From Micromussa lordhowensis (Eukaryota; Cnidaria; Anthozoa; Scleractinia; Lobophylliidae): a stretch of 64,000 nt of DNA. The notes beneath the pieces were generated by a model. That model was not told the origin of the DNA, ran no database searches, and saw only the letters and a list, made by a program, of their open reading frames with translations. The stretch is from NCBI GenBank assembly GCA_964020085.1, contig OZ026600.1:13697135-13761134 (forward strand), written 5' to 3'. Position 1 is the stretch's first letter. Each line of letters begins with the position of its first letter. The position numbers and the translations under genes are program-made. Below, piece by piece: positions 9,695-20,374 of this stretch.

Positions 9695-9916
9695 TTATGA
9701 TGCCTGAGTAGCTCGGATTTCCATTGTCTTAAACGTGATTGTTACGTTCCACTTCCCTCGTTGTTTGAATAATATCACACCATCTTTGTTGTAATATCCA
9801 AGTGGGGCGTTCCTACATTCATATATTTTAAATTTAAAGAAAAATCGCAATACCATGTACGCTCCTTTATTGTTCGGGAAATGAGTTTGAGTGTGAAACT
9901 CCTCTGGAGTCGCCAT
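9695..9916 (-). CDS. Second small ORF of the composite array
   Basis: The minus frame from ATG 9916 gives 73 residues (MATPEEFHTQTHF...QRGKWNVTITF). It has no recognised domain. The local layout, with MAT- start and AT-rich 3' region with TTTATCGTTCAACTTA-like words (9565 and about 10045), echoes the neighbouring ORF. It could be a diverged paralogue or a chance frame. Confidence 0.3.
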   Translation of the reverse strand: MATPEEFHTQTHFPNNKGAYMVLRFFFKFKIYECRNAPLGYYNKDGVILFKQRGKWNVTITFKTMEIRATQAS

Positions 9917-10097
9917 TTCAGTTTAAGTTTGTTTCTTGCCGGAATGTTTCCTGCTTTGTTAACATTATTCAGTTTTACTCGTGAAATGGTTTTTAAACAT
10001 CACGCACTCTTTGTTCCATATTTTTTTTCATCGCGGCGCTGTTTTACCGTTTAACTTAATTCTATTTTTTTTATCAGTCCTTTACCAGTTTCTTTGT

Positions 10098-10950
10098 CTT
10101 AAATCCCTAATGGAAATTGCCCCAATATCCATATCATCCGGGTGAAATGTTTTAAGACTCACACGAATAGAATATGGACTTTTCCATTGGAATCTGTTCG
10201 TGTCCGATAGATCCGATGGATTCCATAGGATCGCCTTTATACACCAACATCTAATATGGCTGAAATTTTTCGAAGTCTCCCACGAATAGCACAATGACTT
10301 TTCATTGGAATCTGTTCGTATCCGATGGATTCCATCGGATCGACTTTCCACCTCAATATCCAATATAAGTGTCAATTCTCAAAGTGTCTCCAAAAAGAAC
10401 ATGCACTTTTGCATCGGAATCTATTTGAATCCGATAGAACCGATGTATTCCATCGGAGCGACTTTCTACCCCAATATCCATATCATCAGGGTGAAATTTT
10501 TAAGTCTCACACGAATAGCACATAAACATTTCCATTGGAATCTGTTCGTGTCCGATAGATCCGATGGATTCCATCGGATCGCCTTTATACACCAATATCT
10601 AATATGGCTGAAATTTTTCGAAGTCTCCCACGAATAGCACAAGGACTTTTCCATTGGAATCTGTTCGTGTCCGATAGATAGATCCGATGGATTCCATCGG
10701 ATCGCCTTTCTACCCCAATATCCATATCATCCGGGTGAAATGCTTGAAAGACTCACACGAATAGAACATGGACTTTTCCATTGGAATCTGTTCGCATCCG
10801 ATGGAACCGATGGTCTCCATCGGATCGACATTCCACCCCAATGTCCAATATGGGTGAAATTTTTCTAAGTCTCTCACGAATAGAACATGGACATTTCCAT
10901 CGGTATCTGTTTGTATCTGATGGATAACCTCCATTAATAGGCCTTTACAC
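10098..10950. repeat. ~117-bp tandem repeat, about 7 copies, with a 19-bp palindrome per unit
   Basis: Each unit carries CCATTGGAATCTGTTCG, a palindrome of the form TCCGATGGATTCCATCGGA, CCAATATC and a TCACACGAATAGAAC-type block. Palindromes are centred near 10213, 10330, 10450, 10565, 10690, 10810 and (degenerate) 10922. Spacing is 115-118 bp, except for one ~125-bp unit with an 8-bp GATAGATC insertion. The palindrome could cruciform or bind a dimeric protein. Confidence 0.9.
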
Positions 10951-10960
10951 ATCTACACTT

Positions 10961-12700
10961 CCGGCTTTCCGATCGAAGGCCAAGGAATACGACTGGAATC
11001 TGGTCGACAGTATTGGACAACCCTCTCAAAAGCATAGCCGGATCCAAGCTTCATGAGAAAAGCCGTAATTGCGAGGATCAGCAGCCAAGCATGTTTCCTA
11101 AGAAAGCTTATCACCTGGCCAGCGGTACAAAATACAAAGCTGACAGCCTGTTCAAGCAGTGAAAGCTGTTCGGCTTCTCTTTCTCTTTCATTTTCAATGT
11201 CATTTTGTTCTTGATCCAGTCCCTCAATTCTTTCTCGGCATCTTCTCTTTCTGCAAGTGGCCTATTTTTTGATCTTCTCTTTTTTGTTGTATGAATTGAA
11301 ACTTTTGAAAAGTTGGTGCTTCTGGAATCCATTTGGTTTCTTGCACAACTGTTTCACTTTCAACTTGGCATATTTGATGTTGATGAACGGTCTTTAGTAG
11401 AATAATTTGAAAGTTTTTGTTGACCAGACCTAAATTTTTCCAATTTTGCCTTTTCTTTTTGTTGATGATTCAATAATTCAGATCTTTGATGGCCCTGGGT
11501 TTTTCCGAAACTTTCTCTGAAGTTGGCAGTAACTTTTTTTGTCTGCTTTAAAAACTTCATTGCCCTTTTGGCAACTTTTTGCAACGACGTTTATGGTCAA
11601 ATCAAGCCTATTATCATAGTCCAGATAATATAACTTAGTATTTTTTTGTGCTTTAGTTAACTGAAACTCTCTTGTCAGAGTACCTTGGCCCTTGATGACA
11701 GAGGTTTCTGCAGTTTGTGGCCTGCACTCTGAAGGTCTATTAGTTGTAGTGGTTCTCACTGAAATTCAAGCCCCAGGCCCGAGAGTTCATGTGGAGTCAG
11801 GCTGAAACGGCCCTGTGGTGTCACCATTGTTGTCGCGATCATCTGTACGTGGGATGAGAGGATCTTAACTTGGCCAAATTGGAATTTGGGGTGTTGGATT
11901 TTGTAGAGGTAAGGGGGAAACCAGAGAACCTGGTGAAAAACCCTTGAAGCAAGGCAAGACCAACAACAAACTCAACTCACATATGGCTCTGTGCTCTCGT
12001 CATTACACCACTACACCATCCCTGCTTCCAATGATATGGATGTCTTTTGTGAATGAAAGACTTATACCAACCTTTGAAAAGAGAAAATCAAACAATCTCA
12101 TAGCTGAATGGGTCAAGCATCGGGTCACCCTCAACCCCAACAAGGTGTCGCCCTGAGAAACACTGAGAATTACCGTGCCCAAGCTTGGAGAAGAGGTTGT
12201 TCTTGTCACATCTTTGCTGGCACTGCACTTCAACCTCAACATCAGCGGTGATGCTCAACAATGCTGCGCTGACCCTTCTCCCAAGTCTGAAAGTGAAGTT
12301 TGCCAGGGAGATCATGCAAAACACTGACACATTTGACATATACAAACTTTACAAGGATCTGTTCCTGCCTGAGGCACAGCGAAAAAACCTGTTCTGACAA
12401 GGAAAACAAGCTGAACAAGGTTTTCGCCAACAAATACCACATACCACTAGATCACAAGAGTTTGCACAACCACAGTGTTTTCTATATGCTCACTCTGTCT
12501 GATGAGGTCATTTTTGAGGTCACTCTGGCGGGAGCGAAAATGGTTATGAAAGGTTCTGTAACAATGTTATGATGTCATAGCCCCTTCAGGTTTGCACAGT
12601 AGAATGAGTTGTATCCCGGATGCAACCATTGTTGTGTTGCTGCTACATGTAGCAATGGCGGGCTAACATGAGTCGTATTAAAAACGTTGAGTTTGTCATC
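10961..12700. other. Stretch with weak minus and plus frames, no assignment
   Basis: Minus frames at 11759-11478, 11584-11360 and 11332-11111 are Lys/Gln/Glu-rich (KAKLEKFRSGQQK). They may be pieces of one decayed basic, coiled-coil-like protein of ~200 residues. Plus frames at 11944-12572 show no motif. It is possible transposon debris between the composite array and the SINE. Confidence 0.3.
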
Positions 12701-13006
12701 GTGGGAGGCGCGGTGGCCTCATGGTTAGTGCGCTCGACTCTAGAGCGAGCACTCCGGGTTCGATCCCTGGCCTGGGACATTGCGTTGTGTTCTTAGGCAA
12801 GACACTTTACTCTCACGGTGCCTCTCTCCACCCAGTTGTATAAATGGGTACCGGCGAATTTAATGCTGGGGGTGACCCTGCGATGGACTGGCATCCCATC
12901 CAGGGGGGAGTAGATATATTCCTAGTCGCTTCATGCCACGGAAACCGGGATAAGCTCCGCCCTAAAGGGCCTCTTGGCTCGTATGCAGACTTTACCTACC
13001 TTACCT
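12701..13006 (+). mobile_element. tRNA-derived SINE, second family
   Basis: The A box (TGGCCTCATGGTTAGTGCG, from 12713) and B box (GGTTCGATCCC, 12757-12767) lie in a tRNA-like head. The body has TTCTTAGGCAAGACACTTTA, CTCTCCACCCAG, GCGATGGACTGGCATCCC and a CTTTACCTACCTTACCT tail. I recall this body from many coral loci. It differs entirely from the SINE at 4307. Confidence 0.8.
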
Positions 13007-13139
13007 GTCATTGTTTGCTCTTGTTTGGACTATGCTACAGGTTCTGACACAACAAAGCTGGCCTATGAGTTCACAAACATTCAGCTTGAATATGAAGCAC
13101 TCCACGCCGTCAGTTTGGCCCAAGAAATGGAAAGCACCT

Positions 13140-13300
13140 ACAGTGAAACCTGTATTAAGCGGACCCCATATTGAGCAGACACCCTCTATTAAGTGGACAC
13201 CAGCTTGAGTCCCTAAACTTTCTTCCCACAGTTACTGTAAACTAAACCTGCGTTCAGCAGACACCTCTGTTAAGCGGACGCGGACACCAATATTAAGCCA
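13140..13300. repeat. TTAAGCGGAC-type repeat cluster
   Basis: Several copies of TTAAGCGGAC, TTGAGCAGACACC and TTAAGTGGACACC occur within 160 bp. This looks like the sub-repeated end of a DNA transposon. The partner end was not found. Confidence 0.5.
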
Positions 13301-13302
13301 TT

Positions 13303-13715
13303 TTGTTGCATGATGAAAATATTAATTCCCCACTGTGTAACTATTGCAATTTATTAGAAACCTTGCCCCATATGTTAGTTGAGTGTAATACTGTGCATGA
13401 TTTCTGGCTCAAGGTTATTAGCTGGTGGAACTCTCAAAGTGGTAACTCCTACACTGTACATTTAGATGTGCTAAGTATATTATACGGTTACTTTCCCCCC
13501 GAGAGAACAACCCGTCTTCTTAACTTCTTTTTTTTGTTAGGTAAAAGATACATTTTTGGACAAAGACTTGAGCTAGGAACTTCAAGCTTATCTCAGTTTT
13601 TCGACTTTGTTAAGAATAAGTTCATTGTTCAAAGAGCTTTCTCAAGTTTTATTTTGTATTATTTATCAACAAGTTTTCTTTTGTATGGAAACCATTCCTT
13701 TCTATCTAAGTAGGA
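13303..13715 (+). mobile_element. LINE C-terminal fragment with zinc-knuckle (zf-RVT)
   Basis: The 136-codon frame has C-x2-C-x6-ETLPHMLVEC-x6-DFW, the zinc-binding C-terminus typical of L1-clade ORF2. It is followed by 'QFFDFVKNKFIVQRAF'. Only the extreme 3' coding end is present, as expected for a 5'-truncated LINE insertion. It is in the same orientation as the fragment at 2733. Confidence 0.75.
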
Positions 13716-14046
13716 AAGCAGGGCTTTCATTAGAAGCCAGCTACCGCCAGAGCTCCAGCAGCTGTGAGTCATCGAGTCACTGGCTACTTGGCCGTGTTTG
13801 TCAACCACTACTTCAAAAATATAACTCTTAAAATGTTTACAGCCTACCCATTTTTTCAGTTCAAATAAATCTGATAAAATATAGCGCACACTTGCCTTGA
13901 GAATTTTAGAATAAAGCATGTATCGACACAATTTCTGTACCGTGAGGGATCGCAACTGATTGAGAAATGCTCAGTCATTTTCAGCAGTATCATAATAAAA
14001 TTTAGCCTCACTCCCAAACTATTACCACCTAGTCGGTTGAACAAAG

Positions 14047-16661
14047 ATGGCGGCCAAGCGCAGCCTTGGACAGAGAGAATTTTTTTCATTCTTTAGAAAG
14101 AAACCACAACCGGAACAGGTATTTTGAATAAATTTTGACTTTGCAATTGTTTTCTCATAAACCCATTGTGTTGTTTTTTTGCTTAGTTAAGAATATAAAT
14201 TGCAGAAAACAAAGCGACACATTGCAATGATTCAGATGAAACTTCACCATTCAACCCAACTGAAAGTACACCTGAAGTCACAGATCATGCCTTGTCATCT
14301 CCACATTCTTCCGAAACTCCTGAGCCAGACAGAGAGCCATTAGCCAAAAAAAATAATACTTTATTCACTCATGGTTTGGAAGTTCAGTCAACAAACCTGT
14401 ACACTGTCACAGTTTTTACACATGTCAAGGGAGCACATGCAGTTATGTCACTCAAACTGAAATGAATCATATATGAGCAACAAGCCAAAAAGAAAAGACT
14501 GGTTTGAACTGGCTAGTTTATGTAGAAGGTCGGGGAATGTTTTGTCTTTTGTGTAGAAAACATGATGCAATGAATCTTCAAAACAAGAGCAAAAAGATTA
14601 ACACTGAACCTGCTGTCCACTTTAAACGCAAGTCCATTGAAGAACACTCAACTTCACAACAACATAAAGCTGCCAGATGTGCAAAACTTTTAAGTCGTGT
14701 TTCTGTCTTCCAGAAAGAGTTTGAAGAAAGAGAAAAATCAAAGGAAGATGTATATTTCAATGCATTCTTGGCTCTTTCCTGGATAGCGAAAGAAGAAATC
14801 GCAAACATAAAGTTTACCAGTCTTTCGGAAGTTGTAGAGAAAATGGGATTTTCAAAAATGAAATTCTTTGAGCATCGCTCAGGAGGATCAGTGAGAGAAA
14901 TGTTTATTTTGATGGGGGAGATGGTAAAATCTGAGGTTGTGAAGACGGCACAGTAAGCCAGCTTCATGGCTCTCTTCATCAATGAAGTAATGGACATTAC
15001 CCAGAGAGAGCAGCTTGTGTCATTCATCACATATGTTGACCAAGATACCTATGAAGTGAAAACGGATTTCCCTGCTATGAATGACATTTTAGAGAGCTCA
15101 ACTTCTGCCAATGCTGAAACCATCAAGTCAGTTGTTGTGAAACAGCTGTCAGATTGACCTAAACATCAATAAATTATCAGGTTTGTCAACTGATGGCGCA
15201 TCTGTAATGGTGGGAAAGGAAAATGGTGTTGCTGCTAAGCTTAAGAATGTTCATTGCATCTGCCATAGATTGGCCCTTGCATGTGGGGATGCAAATGAGC
15301 ACATTTCATATATCAAGACTGTTGAAAAGGTTTTGATTCGAGTATGGTCTTTCTTCCACAACTCGGCAAAGTGCACAGCAGCATACACCAAAGCAGTTAT
15401 TGCTTCAGCAGAGTTACAGATTTCACATTCTGCAAAGAAAATGGTTGTAAAGCGTGTTAAGCAGGCTACCCGAACAAGGTGGCTGTCTACAGAAAGCACT
15501 GTTGATGGTATTTTTCTTAACTTTGTGCCTTTGATCCAAACTCTGCAAATCTACAGCAATGATAGTGATCCTGTTGCAATAAACTTGATCACTGAAATCA
15601 TCTGGAAGAAATTCCTTGGAACAGTGTATTTACTTCATGAAGTCCTGCCAATTCTGAGCCATCTCAGCCGAGTCTTTCAGAAAGGAAACATATCCTTTGC
15701 TGTCATAGCACCTGCTGTATAATTTATTTTAGAGGAACTGTAATGCGTGGCTGTAACACAATCACCCCTGGAATGTTTGAGAAGAGATCTTGCTGAAGAT
15801 GGCAGACCGCACTACAGTAGTGGATTGACTCCTCTAACAGCACATGATGAGACACTTCTCAGAAACTTGACTTCAAAGTATGTCCATGCCCTGCAAAATC
15901 TTTGATCCAGTTGCAGTGCCACCCAATCTGATCAGAGCTTTAGTGAGTATGGAGACAAAGAGATCAAGATCCTTGCAGAATATCTGTATCAGCTGGAGAC
16001 TGGAGAATCAAAGGTCCAGAACACAGAGAAATTGATTTGTGAGTGGCGGAAGTTAAAGTACAGTATCTTAAATCTCAAGAGTGAAATGCAAGCAGATGTC
16101 ATTAAGCCACCAAAGAACAAGGAACTGACATCCCAAACACCTACAGATTGGCTTTTACATCACATGCTTTCCAATCAATCGACTTACAGTCATTTTGTGC
16201 CAGAGGTTCTTCGTCTTGCTGAAGTGTGCATGTCTCTGCCCGTAAGAAATGCTGGAGCGAGGGGCATCAGCAGTCAAACAACCGAAAACAACACTGAGAA
16301 GCTCTCTGAAAGGTGATATGTTGGAATCACTAATGCACATTACAATCAATGGGCCAGAAGTACAGGAGTGTGAAAGCCTGGTCAAGAAAGCAGTGAAAAA
16401 GTGGCATGAAGTGAAAGTTCGTAGAAAAATTGCTAAATCAATCCCAGTAAGTTCTACTTCCAGTAACTGCCCAACAGTATCTAATGCTACTGTCCAAGTT
16501 GATATGCTGCCACCACTGGCACTAGATGTTCCGGAACAAGTGAATGCCATGGGTGATGGGATTGGAGTTGAAGATTTGGAGAAAGAAGTTTATTCAGTAA
16601 TCAGCGCTCTTAAGCTTCCTGATACCTCGGATGTGGATGACTCTCACTCTGACTATGACTG
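14047..16661 (+). pseudogene. hAT-family transposase (KIAA1586/ZNF862-like), decayed
   Basis: ATG 14047 opens MAAKRSLGQREFFSFFRKK and reaches a donor-like CAG|GTATTT at 14118. After a short intron or broken stretch, a BED/TTF-type zinc finger follows (CLLCRKHD ... EEHSTSQQHK, ~14540-14680). The RNase-H-like core comes next (STDGASVMVGKENGVAAKL, CICHRLALACGDA; ~15190-15300), then the hAT 'TRTRW' motif (~15475). The dimerisation tail (GDMLESLMHITINGPE) lies near 16310-16375. Similarity crosses at least four frame breaks (near 14510, 14957, 15157, 15722 and 16260), so no intact protein is encoded. Terminal inverted repeats were not found. Confidence 0.8.
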
Positions 16662-17539
16662 AGACTTTCAGTCAGATTCAGACTGAACAGTTGCAGGTGT
16701 TGTTTTTCTTCCAAAACGGTCAACAAAGCTAGAATTAGAACTGTCAGAAACAGTACATAAATTGTCAAAGTATAAATTAGTACTGAACTAATGGCCAGTG
16801 AAATCATCAAAGTTCTTTAAGGAGGAAGAAGTTTGTGAAGATTTTGATGAAGAAATTAGCTATATTTTCAGTTGAATGACAGCATCTTCTCATAGCTTTA
16901 CGACCACACTTCCTTATATCATGATGTTTGGTGTAATTTTAAGGGGGGGCCTGCAGCTTGGGCCTAGGTAAGTCACATGACAAGCACTCCTGCCAAACTC
17001 AATTACCTTACGTGTTCACAAAAGCTCTTAAAAAACACACAGAAATCTGCCAATTAAAGGGTTAATGGTATGCATCATTAACTTTACTTTCTCATGCCAG
17101 GAACGCTGGAAATCGCATTTCCAACCTTCTAAATTTCAAATTTTTCTGGGGGGACATGCCGCTGTCACAGACGCCTACTTCAAATCCTATTGAAAGCCCT
17201 TGGTAGATGTAATTAAGTAATCTGGTGCAAGTCTATCTGTTTTGTTTTGTTTGCAACAAATAAATTTATTATTTAAAAAAGTCAAGGTCATAAGCAACTG
17301 ATTTTCAGCATTAAGTTCAATACGTGGGCCAGGTTTTCCTGGCCAAGCTTGCTAAGGCTTTGCTGGTAGTTTTTTTGTGGTAGTACAATTACTGTTTGTT
17401 ATCTTCCCCTTGTGGAAATGCAGCTTTCCAACTTTGGGTTCTACTGTGTTTAAAATATATAAAAAAAGTGTCATAATTAGAACAGCCAATATATAGTTTT
17501 ATAAGACTGTCCGAGTGTTTAATTCTAATGATACTAAAT
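16662..17539. other. Intronic stretch after the hAT copy
   Basis: I see no conserved frame. It may include the 3' UTR and end of the hAT element. AT-rich sequence and a few short homopolymers only. Confidence 0.35.
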
Positions 17540-18193
17540 TCAGGGTCAGTTTTCTTAGGATTTTGAGGATTTTCATGATCAGTAGCTTCCTGTTTAGGCT
17601 TTCGTCTTTAGGGGTATAATGTTCTTCTTCCAAACGGGAGTCAGTTAATTTCCCTTGCTTAAAAATTAGAGTCCCTTCTGGAGTGCCATGCTTAACATTA
17701 TTGCCTGCATAATATCATTTTCCTCAGGCACTAGTTCAGTGTCTGAAAGGTGAATCACATTACTGTCATTCTGTGTATCCTGTTCAGCATTCAAATTATT
17801 ACCTACATCCTTTTTCATTCCCTTTACAGCATTCCGTGATTTCTATTCTTCTTAGCCTTTGGTTGCATGGGCAACCTTACCCTGGGTGCCTTTCTTTTTC
17901 ATGTAACTTCCTCTCGATCATATCCCTTCAGAAAAAGTATTAGATCTGGATGACTTTCAACTGACCTTCCTAATTCAAAATGATTTGAGCAAACTTTAGT
18001 GCGTTCATTGACCTTGAAATTCTTCCGGTTAAGTCTTCTGGTCCAATCCTTGAACTTGTTCGGATCCTTACAGGACCAAAAAATGTATGTGCAGTTTTTC
18101 CCTGAAGAAAGGTATGGTCTTTACCACATACTTTTCAGGAAATCAACAATTATTGTTGCATTCAAAGACAGCACAACAATCGCCTTTTGCCAT
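17540..18193 (-). pseudogene. THAP-domain protein remnant
   Basis: On the minus strand, ATG 18193 begins MAKGDCCAVFECNN, the first Cys pair of a THAP zinc finger. After a stop and frame change, 'FWSCKDPNKFKDWTRRLNRK' follows, then CSNHFELGR, giving the C2CH pattern and the conserved Trp. A low-complexity acidic linker runs on to about 17540 (GNNLNAEQDTQNDSN, SDTELVPEENDIMQ). Stops and shifts disable it. THAP domains bind DNA in P-element-like transposases and host regulators; the DDE part is not visible. Confidence 0.65.
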
Positions 18194-18829
18194 TTTTATC
18201 TCTGTATAAGCTTACTTTTGCAGAAATATTTGAGACAAACCCAAAAGCAACACTGACACAATATATTTACTTAAAACTGATATAAATTCACAAAATGGTC
18301 CCTAGATTTATGTAATAAAAACTTAATTAGCGCTAACTGACTAAAAGAAATTTATTGAAGTCTACACTGCAGCAACAAATTTGCAAAATTTCAACGATTT
18401 TCAAACCAAACTTAAACCTTTGAAAAACTGACATCCTGACATTTTTTCAAAAACCATATTGTGACCTGTTTCCATCCTCACTTCCGAATGGGTTTTAATC
18501 ATTTGTTGAGTACTGCTCTACAAAATAAGACTATTATTGTTCAGCTTCCAATGACTGATGCGACTGTCCTTTTAATAAACCAGATTAAAAACAGTACACT
18601 GACTGAATGCATAGTTACACTTTGATTGGCTTGGCCCCTCAGCATCCCATATTTACAATTAATTTATTCAAGATGGCCACTGTATCAGTAAAAAGGTCCA
18701 TTTGAATAGCATTGTTGATCATTATACCTCAAAATACCATAACTTTATAGTTTTCACACGCTGCAACATATACAGTTTTCATGAGCCAGTCTAAACTACA
18801 GTTAAACTTTGTTTGATAAGGTAACTTAC

Positions 18830-19020
18830 ATGAGAAACAAGGCATCTGTCTTTCATCAAAGGAAAAATATCATGAGGTAGTTTGGGAAACCAGAGCAGCA
18901 TTTTTGTGGCTCCTACAACAGATGTGATACAGCATAGTGGACCATACTTCCCCTTCACATCACAGCTTACTTTAAGAAGAGATGTTGTCAGATCCCTTAG
19001 AAAAGTTTCTTTACTGGGGT
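18830..19020 (-). CDS. THADA: THADA-like gene, internal exon 7
   Basis: The minus exon of 191 nt has acceptor TTTTTCAG|ACCCCAG and donor TCTCAT|GTAAGT. The single open frame has a 2-nt lead that joins the G ending the previous exon to make an Asp codon. The peptide has FLRDLTTSLLKVSCDVKGKY, then a helix-rich stretch ending KDRCLVSH. It aligns well, from memory, with THADA 'DPFF..LT..LL......KGKY..L..L', just N-terminal of the DUF2428 half. THADA is a HEAT-repeat scaffold; its yeast counterpart Trm732 directs Trm7 to methylate C32 of tRNA anticodon loops. Intron 3' of it is ~14 kb. Confidence 0.85.
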
Positions 19021-20370
19021 CTGAAAAAGAATAAAATGACCAATATCAATTCTAGAAAAAGGGGGAGACACAAAAATGCTTATACATGTACTTTCAAATT
19101 TAACAGATGCGATGTTTTTTCATGGTAGGAAGTATGAATGTTATTGTATCTTATTGAGCACTAGACTCTGAAATGACAATTAAATTTTGATTACTGCAAG
19201 TTTTATCAGAACAGTCTGCATTTCCACGTTTATACACTTATAAAAACTGTAGAAACACAAATGCAAACAACCAAAGTTTAGGATACTACTACAATAAGAT
19301 CATTAGATGTCAATTTTAGGTGATACAATGTAGTAGTCTGCTGATAAGCCTTTTGCCTCATCAATTACCACCTCCAAAAAAATCCTGAGCTAATAATCTA
19401 AAAGTTAATAAGAAATTAAATCAGAAGCTAAGGCTCCACATGGATGAATTGTATTAGTGTAGAAAGGATAGTAAAATAAACAAATCAATTGGGGGATTCT
19501 GAGTATAGAAAGGTATTTTAAACATGGAGTATTTCATATCAAAATCATTTTAAGCCAACTCTTTATACTTGAAACAGATATGTTTTAATTAGCCTGTGAG
19601 CAGGTTCTCATTGTTGGTAGCAAAAACAAAGCCAGTGACAAGCAAAGCAAGCTGGCGAGTGGCCTGGCATGAGTTGGGGAGTGAAGCGAGCTAGTGAGAA
19701 TGACAGCCTGAATGGACGCTATTGTTTTCGAAATACAGCCCTCTAACGGTGTCAACTCGCTAGTTTAATGTGTCAAATTATTAGCCAATAGAAATTGAGA
19801 AAAAACATCCACAGAAATATATGACATTAAATTGCATGCATAAGCTTTTAGCTCACAAAATTAATCACATCTATGGCTCTTTGCTATGGATTGTGGGTTA
19901 ATGTTGAAGAAAATGGGCAACAAACCATTTAATCATTCTTTTGGGGTAAGATATGGTACAGAAAATTTATTTGAAGGGTCAAATCAAGATGGCAGCCGAG
20001 AAGAAGTACTGGTGACAATGTGTGAACTTATAGGCATACACAATCTTTAATCGCATCACAATCTAAGCCAAGTTATTTTCCCTCTCTTACACAGTCCTCA
20101 GTTATGCTGGTTAGCTGGCAAATCACTAACACATCTGAATGTTGCCCTTTGCAAAAAACAGTTGAAATACAAAACTTTCACTGCATCCAGTTGGCATAAC
20201 TGCAAAACCATCTCTTCCTTCTAAAACTCACATTTGTTTCCTTTTGTGTTTTAGATCAACCAGATTATTTGCTTTGATAAAAGTTTTCAAAAAGCTTCCA
20301 GGACAAATCCCACACTTGGATTCTTGGACGTTATGTTTGTGTTTGATAATTGCCTGTGGTTTTGGTCACG
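19021..20370. other. THADA intron segment with a moderately repeated block
   Basis: No exon is seen. 19593-19720 has GAGCAGGTTCTCATTG ... CTGGCGAGTGGCCTGG ... GAAGCGAGCTAGTGAGAA, which looks like a dispersed repeat. The rest is AT-rich. Confidence 0.4.
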
Positions 20371-20374
20371 TTAA

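Noticed and set aside
10082..10952. Several 62-110-codon frames on both strands
   Set aside because: They arise from the 117-bp tandem repeat and its palindrome, which gives similar peptides on both strands.
12701..12775. Functional tRNA gene
   Set aside because: Same reason: A and B boxes head a SINE body, and acceptor pairing is poor.
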